From Pseudomonadota bacterium (GTDB lineage Bacteria > Pseudomonadota > Alphaproteobacteria > Micropepsales > Micropepsaceae): a stretch of DNA of 64,000 nt. Within the stretch, counting starts at the first letter, position 1; the number at the start of each line of letters is the position of its first letter. The DNA is taken from the NCBI GenBank assembly GCA_016201105.1, contig JACQDN010000071.1, positions 1-64,000 of the forward strand, in the 5' to 3' direction. The translations under genes were made by a program, and so were the position numbers. Of the stretch, positions 1 through 6,388 are shown in pieces. Under the pieces are notes generated by a model that was given only the letters and a program-made list of their open reading frames with translations, was not told where the DNA came from and did no database searches.

Positions 1-12
1 CCACCCTCCCTC
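1..12. repeat. Left half of a palindromic repeat split by the IS
   Basis: These 12 bases (ccaccctccctc) are the left half of a palindrome whose right half (gggagggtag) lies at 1681-1690. Joined, the halves reproduce, over 20 bases, the palindrome at 6241-6260. The repeat was therefore intact before the insertion element entered. It sits just 3' of phoB and may have acted as its terminator. Confidence 0.7.
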
Positions 13-464
13 ACATGAGGGTTAGGTAGTCAAGCTAGTGGATAGCAACAAGTTTGCAGCTTTGTTTGCCCGCGAAGGATCGCCTTTTCGTCCCGACCAG
101 AGTTTGGAGCAGCGCCGCGCGCAGGCGCGGTCAAGGATGGCGCAGCCACCGGCGAAGCCGGCGCGGAACGCGTCCTTGACGGTGCCGAGCACGGCGCGAA
201 GCTTTCAAGGTCGAGACGAGGTTGCTCTGTTTCGTCGATCCTGGGCAGGAGTGCGAGCCCTTTATGAAAGCAGCCTGACGCTGCATCACCTCACATCCGG
301 TCGCCGCACTGGCGGCGATACCACAATCCTTCATGCTTGAAGTCGTCGGGCTCGGCAGATGGAGACCAATCTCGGAGAGCGGCATTGCCAGCCATAGGAG
401 GGTACGGTCCATCCACCCGGATCGACGAAGCTGATCGGGCCTCGTCGAGTGCGTTTGTTCTGCC
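13..464 (-). other. Structured noncoding end of the IS, candidate guide RNA region
   Basis: This 452-base stretch between the transposase stop and the left IS end has no convincing gene; the reading frame at 38-340 resembles nothing I know. It holds two strong hairpins: TCGCCGC/GCGGCGA at 301-318, and a larger structure closed by GTCAAGGA (130-137) with TCCTTGAC (173-180) that encloses CCGGC-GAA-GCCGG (149-161). IS110-family elements encode a bridge RNA in a noncoding end, and in the IS1111 group it lies 3' of the transposase. Position and structure fit, but the guide loops were not identified. Confidence 0.4.
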
Positions 465-1598
465 TTAAGTGGTTTTCAACTGAGCTCCTTCGGGCACCAG
501 GCCTTCGCCGACATAGTGCCACAGTGCCACCACAAGCTTGCGCGCCAGAGCAACGATGGCGATGCGCCGCACGCGGCCGCGCGCCTGGCCGACACGCTCG
601 ACGAACCATCGGCTGAACTGCGATTGCGGCTGATGGCGCAGCCATAACCAAGCCAGTTCGATCATCGTCCGCCGCAAGCGTGGATTGCCGGCCTTGGAGA
701 TGCCTTGCTCGCGCCTCAGGCTGCCGCTCTGCCACGGTGTCGGTGCAAGTCCGGCATAGGCCGCCAGCTGTCTTCGGTTGGCGAAGTCCCGGTAGAACCC
801 TTCCAGCCACAGCGTGGCGGCAAATTCCGGACCGATGCCTTTGAGCCTGAGAAGCAGCGCGGCTGTTTGGTTCTGCGCCACCTGCTCGGCGCGTTCGGCT
901 TCGAGCTTCTTGATCTGGGTCATCAGGATTTCGAGGCGTTCGAGCATGCGCTCGATCTCGCTCTTCAGCCTGGCCGGCATAGCTCGCCCGTCGCCGGTCT
1001 GAAGCCGTTGCAGCCTCTTGTGCCGGTCGCGCTTGAGCGGATCGTAGAGGCAGATCCCCTGGCTGGCCAAAAGACCGCGGATGCGATTGCTCAACCGCGT
1101 GCGTTCTTTGATCAGGCTCTGGCGCTCGCGCGTCAGACGCCGGCGGTCCTCTTCTTCGGCACTGGGCGGGCGCACCATCGAACACACGCGCGGCTCGCCA
1201 CGCAGCCATGCCAGCAATGTCCGCAGCAAGGCCTCCACGTCGATCTTGTCGCTCTTGGCGCGCCGCGCACGGCGCGATACCGCGATCGAAGCCGCATCCA
1301 CCACATGGCTTTCGATCCCATGAGCTTTCAGAAGACGATCCAGCCAAAAACCGTCCAGCCCGGCCTCCTGGATCGTGATCAGCCTCATCGCCTCGCCACA
1401 CGCTTTCTCCGCATGGGCTCGAAGCCGCTGTAAAAGCGCCAAAAGGCCCGGCCCGTCACCCGCTTCCAGGCGGTGTTTCGACATCTTCTCGCTGCCCGGC
1501 GACAGCGATGCCACCAGCCATTGCGAACAACTCAGTTCCAACGATACGCAGATTGCGCCATCATGCGTGCGGATGGCGGCCGCTTGAGTGTGTGACAT
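465..1598 (-). CDS. IS110-family transposase (recombinase)
   Basis: A 377-residue transposase, full length for the family. The N-terminal RuvC-like DEDD domain shows E21 (in VSLELS), E78, D117 and D120; the first acidic position is Glu where most relatives have Asp. A helical, charged middle (about 130-250) leads to the C-terminal IS116/IS110/IS902 domain with a GIGPEFAATL helix-hairpin-like segment and a QSGS motif carrying the candidate nucleophilic serine. The ATG follows a strong AGGAGG site 5 bases upstream. No frameshift or stop is seen, so the element may be active. It cuts and exchanges DNA strands during transposition guided by an element-encoded RNA; that guide mechanism is family knowledge and was not seen here. 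Confidence 0.93.
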   Translation of the reverse strand: MSHTQAAAIRTHDGAICVSLELSCSQWLVASLSPGSEKMSKHRLEAGDGPGLLALLQRLRAHAEKACGEAMRLITIQEAGLDGFWLDRLLKAHGIESHVVDAASIAVSRRARRAKSDKIDVEALLRTLLAWLRGEPRVCSMVRPPSAEEEDRRRLTRERQSLIKERTRLSNRIRGLLASQGICLYDPLKRDRHKRLQRLQTGDGRAMPARLKSEIERMLERLEILMTQIKKLEAERAEQVAQNQTAALLLRLKGIGPEFAATLWLEGFYRDFANRRQLAAYAGLAPTPWQSGSLRREQGISKAGNPRLRRTMIELAWLWLRHQPQSQFSRWFVERVGQARGRVRRIAIVALARKLVVALWHYVGEGLVPEGAQLKTT

Positions 1599-1680
1599 GG
1601 GGTACCTCCTACGGTCGTGCGTGTGAGGCTCGCCAGTCTGCTACCAAATCAGGTCGCCATCCACGCCCTCATAGAATCTC

Positions 1681-1690
1681 GGGAGGGTAG
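1681..1690. repeat. Right half of the interrupted palindromic repeat
   Basis: The sequence gggagggtag completes the palindrome begun at 1-12. It ends 9 bases before the phoB stop codon, so the insertion lies 20 bases downstream of phoB and leaves the gene intact. Confidence 0.65.
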
Positions 1691-1699
1691 TTTCGGCCG

Positions 1700-2404
1700 T
1701 CACGCCGTGGCGAATTCGTCGTCGAGGGCGTAGCCGGCGGAGCGGACGGTGCGGATGGGATCGCGGCTGTTTTCGATGTTGAGCGCCTTGCGCAGGCGCC
1801 CGACATGGACGTCGACTGTGCGCGCTTCGACGTAGACGTCCGAACCCCATACCGCATCCAGCAACTGCTCGCGGGAAAACACCCGGCCGGGATGCTGGAT
1901 GAGATGATCCAGCAATTTGAACTCGGTGGGACCGAGATGAATATCGTGTCCGCCGCGGCGCACACGGTGGGCGCCGCGATCCATTTCGATGTCGCCGATG
2001 CGCACGATGTCGTCGGCGAGGCCGGGACGGATACGCCGCATGACCGCGCGCAACCGCGCCAGAAGTTCGGTCATCGAGAAGGGCTTGGTGATGTAATCGT
2101 CGGCGCCGGTGTCGAGGCCGCGGATGCGGTCGGTCTCCTCGCCGCGCGCCGTCAGCATAATGATCGGCACGTTGCGGGTTTCCTGGCGCCCGCGCAGGCG
2201 GCGGCAGACTTCGATGCCGGAAAGCTGCGGCAGCATCCAATCGAGCACAATGAGATCGGGCCGTTCTTCGGCAGCGACAAGAAGAGCCTCCTCGCCGTCC
2301 ACCGCTTCCAGCACGCGATAGCCCTCACGTTCCAGATTGTAGCGCAGCAACGTGACGAGGGCGCTCTCGTCTTCGGCCACCAGAACAGTCGGCTTCAGCG
2401 TCAT
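1700..2404 (-). CDS. phoB: Phosphate regulon response regulator PhoB
   Basis: A 234-residue OmpR/PhoB-type regulator. The receiver domain (1-120) has the acidic pair E11-D12, phospho-acceptor D55, T85 and K107. The C-terminal winged helix (about 135-230) carries LGPTEFKLLDHLI and the recognition segment VDVHVGRLRKAL. When phosphorylated by PhoR it binds Pho boxes and activates phosphate-starvation genes. The ATG overlaps the phoU stop as ATGA, so the two are translated together. An IS element begins 20 bases after the stop codon. An OmpR-type relative with another function is possible, but the phoU neighbour makes PhoB secure. Confidence 0.95.
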   Translation of the reverse strand: MTLKPTVLVAEDESALVTLLRYNLEREGYRVLEAVDGEEALLVAAEERPDLIVLDWMLPQLSGIEVCRRLRGRQETRNVPIIMLTARGEETDRIRGLDTGADDYITKPFSMTELLARLRAVMRRIRPGLADDIVRIGDIEMDRGAHRVRRGGHDIHLGPTEFKLLDHLIQHPGRVFSREQLLDAVWGSDVYVEARTVDVHVGRLRKALNIENSRDPIRTVRSAGYALDDEFATA

Positions 2405-3150
2405 GTCTTGCGCTCGAAATGCACGGTGGTGGAGCTGGTGACGTCGGCCTTGGGCCGATCGGTCGCCAGATGCCCGCCCGTCACCATGTGATAGACGGTC
2501 TCGGCGATGTTGGTGGCGTGGTCGCCGCTGCGTTCGATGTTCTTGGCGATGAAGAGAAGATGCGTGCACAGCCCGATCGTGCGCGGATCTTCCATCATAT
2601 AAGTGAGAAGTTCTCGGAATAGGCTGTTGTAGATTTCGTCGATTTCGCCGTCGTTGCGCCACACCACTTCGGCGCCGCTCGCATCGCGGTCGGAGTAGGA
2701 ATCGAGCACCAACTTCAACTGGGCCTGCGCTGCGCGCCCCATCCGGGCTAAAGATTGAGTCAGCCGGATCGGCGGCTCGCTATTGAGCACCAGCGCGCGC
2801 TTGCCGATGTTCTTGGCCAGATCGCCGATGCGTTCGAGTTCGCCGGCGATCTTGATCGCCGCCAAGGTTTCGCGCAGATCGATCGCCATGGGCTGGCGAA
2901 GCGCGAGAAGCTTCAAGGCCTGTTCTTCGATGGATTGTTGCAGCTGATCGATGCGGCCGTCACCGGCGATGGCTTTTTCCGCCAGCGCGGAATCGCGACG
3001 CGCGATCGCTTCGATGGCGTCGGCCAACTGGGCTTCGGTGAGGCCGCCCATTTGGGCCACACTCGTTGTCAGCGTTTCAAGCTGCTCGGAGAACGCTTTG
3101 ACGATGTGATCGGTCATTTCGAGTCTTTCGCGGCTCGGGATGCTGCTCAT
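2401..3150 (-). CDS. phoU: Phosphate signalling protein PhoU
   Basis: A 249-residue all-helical protein with two PhoU repeats. It opens with the typical MTDHIVKAFSEQLE segment (after an 11-residue extension) and carries acidic metal-binding helices such as ELERIGDLAKNIG in repeat 1 and NIERSGDHATNIAE in repeat 2. PhoU restrains PhoR and phosphate uptake when phosphate is plentiful. The chosen ATG has CAGGAAAA upstream; the internal ATG 33 bases later is an alternative start. It is the first gene of a phoU-phoB unit behind a triple Pho box. The pst transporter genes that commonly precede phoU in alphaproteobacteria are absent here. Confidence 0.95.
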   Translation of the reverse strand: MSSIPSRERLEMTDHIVKAFSEQLETLTTSVAQMGGLTEAQLADAIEAIARRDSALAEKAIAGDGRIDQLQQSIEEQALKLLALRQPMAIDLRETLAAIKIAGELERIGDLAKNIGKRALVLNSEPPIRLTQSLARMGRAAQAQLKLVLDSYSDRDASGAEVVWRNDGEIDEIYNSLFRELLTYMMEDPRTIGLCTHLLFIAKNIERSGDHATNIAETVYHMVTGGHLATDRPKADVTSSTTVHFERKT

Positions 3151-3183
3151 GGACTTTTCCTGCCTAACTGCCGACGGCCACGG

Positions 3184-3216
3184 CTATGCGACAGTTTTAT
3201 AACAGTTCTGTGACAG
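3184..3216 (-). promoter_or_regulatory. Triple Pho box upstream of phoU
   Basis: Read on the minus strand, three 11-base direct repeats lie end to end: CTGTCACAGAA, CTGTTATAAAA, CTGTCGCATAG. The PhoB-binding consensus is two or more 11-base units beginning CTGTCAT and followed by an A/T-rich stretch, so the match is close in phase and sequence. The array ends 33 bases before the phoU ATG, which leaves room for a -10 element and a very short leader. It predicts that PhoB activates its own phoU-phoB transcript. Confidence 0.8.
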
Positions 3217-3237
3217 AGAGGGGATCCTTCGGGGCTC

Positions 3238-3400
3238 CCCCGGATCAAGTCCGGGGTCGCACCTCAGGATGACGACTGGTCGGCTCCCGTCATGGTGAGG
3301 TGCGCCGCGGAGCGGCGCCCCGAACCATCGCACCTCGGGATGACGCGACCGGGGAGCTCGTCATGCTGAGGTGCGCCGCGCAGCAGCGCCCCGAAGCATC
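3238..3400. repeat. Cluster of palindromic intergenic repeats
   Basis: A hairpin CCCCGGA/TCCGGGG at 3238-3256 is followed by repeat units related to GTCATGSTGAGGTGCG. One complete palindromic unit spans 3289-3344 (arms 3289-3304 and 3329-3344, 13 of 16 positions pair). A second copy of the same left arm and GC-rich centre spans 3360-3400 and runs into the last bases of phoR. An isolated right arm lies near 3256-3275. Similar dispersed palindromes are common between genes of alphaproteobacteria. The cluster occupies the position where pst genes could be expected. Confidence 0.75.
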
Positions 3401-4673
3401 AGCCGACCGACGGCAGATAGATGGTGAAAGTGCTGCCTTCGCCGGGCTGGCTGTCGATCTGCAGCCGCCCGCGATGCCGGTTCACGATGTGCTTCACGAT
3501 GGCAAGCCCAAGGCCCGTGCCGCCTTTCTCGCGGCTACGCTTCACGTCCACGCGATAAAAACGCTCGGTCAGCCGCGAAATCGCTTCGCGCGGGATGCCC
3601 TCGCCGTCGTCGCGAATGCTGACCGCGAGCATCGATTCGGAGCCGCTGCGTCCAGCAACCGGCTGCGCCCCGGCGACGGAGGCGAGCTTGATCCAGACAT
3701 GGCCGGACGGCTTTCCATATTTGATCGCGTTGTGGATCAGGTTCTGGAAGAGCTGCATGAGTTCGTCGTGTTCACCGATGACATCGGGAAGGCTGGGATC
3801 GGCCGAAATCTCGACCGTCACATGATCGGCCTTGGCGAGCGGGGCGAGCACGGCGGCGGCGCTGCGAACGACGGCTTCCACGTTCACGGCCCCGCGCGGC
3901 GGAACGTGCTCGTTCTGCTCGATACGCGTGAGCGAAAGCAGATCGTCGATCAGCCGGCGCATGCGGCCGGCTTCCACACTCATGATGTCCAGGAACTGTT
4001 CGCGGGCCTTTTCATCGTCTTTGGCGTGGCCGCGCAGCGTATCGATGAAGCCGGAGACCGCCGCCAAAGGCGTGCGCAATTCGTGGCTCGCATTGGCGAC
4101 AAAATCGGCGCGCGCCATTTCCGAGCGTTTGATCGCAGTCATGTCGTGCAGCAACAGCGCGGTCAGACGCGGCGATTGCTCCGTGCGGGTGATGTAAGCC
4201 TGATACTGGCGCATCACCGGAACGTGAACGCTGAATTCGATGGTGGAGGACGCGCCGGTCTTCGTCGTGCGATCGATGGCTTGCAGCACCTCAGGCGTGC
4301 GAAGCACGGAAGACACGGGTTTGCGCGCGGCATCGGTGCCCACAGCAGAGCGCATTGCCTTGTTGGCGAAAAGCACGCGGCCGCCAGCGTCGATCAACAT
4401 CAAAGGATCGGGCAATTGCTCGAAGATTTCGCCCGCCAGCGCCGGCAGAATGGCGAGGGAAGGATCGGTGCCATCGCTGGGTGACGTGATGGTGTGGCGG
4501 TTGGCGCGCGCGACGACAAAGGCGCCCAAGGCTGCGATTGCCGCAAGTGCGAAGATGAGCGCTATGCCGCTGCGGCCGGCAGTGTTTGCGAGCAGGCCGC
4601 CGATGGCAAAGGCTGCCGCGGCCGTCCACAACAGCCGACGGTAGTTTTGCCAATTGCGTGTGACGACGGCCAC
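3399..4673 (-). CDS. phoR: PhoR-like sensor histidine kinase
   Basis: A 424-residue membrane kinase. Two N-terminal transmembrane helices (about 13-30 and 36-55) with almost no periplasmic loop are followed by a PAS domain (about 82-185), a HisKA dimerisation domain with phospho-acceptor H197 in ASHELRTPLA, and an ATPase domain with N box NLIHNAIKYG, G1 DDGEGIP and G2 GGTGLGLAIV. It phosphorylates PhoB when phosphate is scarce. The start is GTG, without an obvious ribosome site, so it is tentative. It lies upstream of phoU on the same strand, but 248 bases of repeats and a separate Pho box suggest separate control. Confidence 0.9.
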   Translation of the reverse strand: MAVVTRNWQNYRRLLWTAAAAFAIGGLLANTAGRSGIALIFALAAIAALGAFVVARANRHTITSPSDGTDPSLAILPALAGEIFEQLPDPLMLIDAGGRVLFANKAMRSAVGTDAARKPVSSVLRTPEVLQAIDRTTKTGASSTIEFSVHVPVMRQYQAYITRTEQSPRLTALLLHDMTAIKRSEMARADFVANASHELRTPLAAVSGFIDTLRGHAKDDEKAREQFLDIMSVEAGRMRRLIDDLLSLTRIEQNEHVPPRGAVNVEAVVRSAAAVLAPLAKADHVTVEISADPSLPDVIGEHDELMQLFQNLIHNAIKYGKPSGHVWIKLASVAGAQPVAGRSGSESMLAVSIRDDGEGIPREAISRLTERFYRVDVKRSREKGGTGLGLAIVKHIVNRHRGRLQIDSQPGEGSTFTIYLPSVG

Positions 4674-4777
4674 CTCAACACGCCCCTTGGTTGACGCAAG
4701 CCGCTACCTACCACAGATTTTGCGGCGACGAGCTATTCTGAAAATACGAACGACCGCTTTCGCGGCCCAGGGGATCC

Positions 4778-6238
4778 ATGACAGCCAAGGCCACTGCACA
4801 GGAGCTTACCAGCCTTCGCACCAAACTTTTCTACGGCTTCGGATCGGTCGCCTACGGCGTCAAGGACAACGGCTTTCAGACAATTCTTCTTCCCTTTTAC
4901 AACCTGGTTCTGCATCTGCCGCCGCAATGGGTTGGAGCAGCCATCGCGATCGCGCTGTTCTTCGACGCGTTCATCGATCCCATCATCGGTCACATCTCCG
5001 ACAATCTGAACACCAGATGGGGCCGGCGCCATCCGCTGATGTATCTCGCCGCCCTGCCGGTCTCAATCAGCTATCTGCTGTTGTGGAATCCGCCGCATTG
5101 GTCGAAGGAGTGGCTGTTCGGTTATCTGATCGTCGTCGCCATTATCGTGCGCACCTTCATCACCTTCTACGAAATCCCCAGCTCCGCGCTCGTCCCCGAA
5201 CTCACCGAGAAATATGACGAACGCACATCGTTCCTCAGCTACCGCGTGTTTTTCGCCTGGTATGGCGGCTTGGGGATGTCGGTGCTCGCTTTCATCATCT
5301 TCCTCACAAAAGACGCGACACACAAAGTGGGGCAGCTCAACGAAGCCGGTTACAGCCGCTACGGACTGACCGCGGCGATCGTGATGCTCTGCGCGATCCT
5401 GATTTCCGCCTGGGGCACGCACAAGTTCATTCCATTTTTCCGAAAACCGGAAACGCGACAGATGACGTTGGGCCAGTACGCTCTGGAGATGATCAAGACG
5501 CTCACCAACAGGGCATTCCTCGTCCTCTTCATAGCCGCGCTTTTCTTCAGTCTCGCGACCGGCCTGGTGTTCGCGTTGACGTTCTACATCAACACCTATT
5601 TCTGGCTGCTGCCGAGCAGCACCCTCGGTGTCCTGACTTTGGCAACATTCATCGCCGTGTTCTTTTCCTTCGTAATCGCGGTGCCGCTTTCCAAGCGCTT
5701 CGGTAAAAAGGAATCCGCGATCGGGATGTTCGCACTGGGCGCCGCGATTTCCGTCCTGCCGCTCGTGCTGGGGCTGATGGGTGTACTGTCGCCCGGAGCC
5801 TCATACCTCGTGCCGCTGCTGTTCGTTTTCGCAGCCGTCGGCGGATCGCTTACGATCGGCAGCTCGATCATGATCGTCTCCATGATCGCCGATGTGGTGG
5901 AGGACAGTGAGCTGAGGACGGGCCGGCGCTCCGAAGGGCTATTCTTCGCCGGCAACAGTTTCATTCAGAAGTCGGCGTCCGGACTTGGCCTGTTCGGCTC
6001 GGGCCTGGTTCTGTGGGTGGTAGGTTTTCCCGTCGATGCGAAACCGGGCGCGGTCGATCCTGCGATCGTGCACAATTTCGCGCTTACCTATCTGGTGATC
6101 GTCCTGGTTCTCTACGGCATCGGTTTCTTGATCCTCGGCCAGTTCCCCATCTCGCGGGCCAGCCATGAAGAGAATGTGCGAAGGCTGGCCGGCGAAGTGG
6201 CGGTGGCGGGAGAGGGGCCACCGGCGCCGACGGTTTGA
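4778..6238 (+). CDS. GPH-family (MelB-like) sugar/cation symporter
   Basis: A 486-residue carrier with about 12 transmembrane helices. The start (FYGFGSVAYGVKDN) and the cytoplasmic loop with RWGRRHPLMY after an ISDNLNTR segment are typical of the glycoside-pentoside-hexuronide family within the major facilitator superfamily. Members import melibiose, xylosides or glucuronides with Na+ or H+. A second loop motif GRRSEGLFFAGNSFIQK, also typical, sits near residue 385. It is divergent from phoR and has no sugar-degrading neighbour, so the substrate is unknown; related proteins also carry other small molecules. Confidence 0.85.
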   Translation: MTAKATAQELTSLRTKLFYGFGSVAYGVKDNGFQTILLPFYNLVLHLPPQWVGAAIAIALFFDAFIDPIIGHISDNLNTRWGRRHPLMYLAALPVSISYLLLWNPPHWSKEWLFGYLIVVAIIVRTFITFYEIPSSALVPELTEKYDERTSFLSYRVFFAWYGGLGMSVLAFIIFLTKDATHKVGQLNEAGYSRYGLTAAIVMLCAILISAWGTHKFIPFFRKPETRQMTLGQYALEMIKTLTNRAFLVLFIAALFFSLATGLVFALTFYINTYFWLLPSSTLGVLTLATFIAVFFSFVIAVPLSKRFGKKESAIGMFALGAAISVLPLVLGLMGVLSPGASYLVPLLFVFAAVGGSLTIGSSIMIVSMIADVVEDSELRTGRRSEGLFFAGNSFIQKSASGLGLFGSGLVLWVVGFPVDAKPGAVDPAIVHNFALTYLVIVLVLYGIGFLILGQFPISRASHEENVRRLAGEVAVAGEGPPAPTV

Positions 6239-6240
6239 AC

Positions 6241-6387
6241 CCACCCTCCCTCGGGAGGGTCGAAGCGCGCAGCGCTTCGGGGAGGATTTGGAAGGAGAGT
6301 CGACCTGCGATTTTCCGTCCGCGTCCTCCCCGAAAAACTCACTCGCTGGCGCTCGCGAATTTTTCGACCCTCCCAAGGGAGGGTGGG
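6241..6387. repeat. Composite palindromic repeat, copy 1
   Basis: The element is framed by two CACCCTCCC/GGGAGGGT palindromes (6241-6260 and 6367-6387). Inside lie a left hairpin CGAAGCGC-gca-GCGCTTCG (6261-6279), a central inverted repeat CGGGGAGGA (6278-6286) with TCCTCCCCG (6324-6332), and a right hairpin with stem CGAAAAA (6331-6337) and TTTTTCG (6360-6366). The same order of parts is found at 26860-27050 with different stem sequences. It separates two convergent genes and could terminate both. Confidence 0.8.
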
Positions 6388-6388
6388 T

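Larger units (their letters stand above)
13..1680 (-). mobile_element. IS110-family element, IS1111-like organisation
   Basis: The ends are inferred from the palindromic repeat that the element interrupts. The left half of the repeat ends with CTC at 10-12 and the right half follows a CTC at 1678-1680, so CTC (or part of it) is the likely shared core; the boundary is uncertain by up to 3 bases. A 7-base subterminal inverted repeat, ATGAGGG at 15-21 and CCCTCAT at 1666-1672, fits the IS1111 subgroup. The element holds one transposase gene on the minus strand, an 80-base 5' leader and a 450-base noncoding 3' side with strong hairpins. There is no long terminal inverted repeat, as is usual for this family. 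Confidence 0.8.

Noticed and set aside
38-340. 100-codon open frame at the left edge
   Set aside because: It lies in the noncoding IS end, crosses the hairpins and resembles no protein; it is better explained as a chance frame over a structured RNA region.
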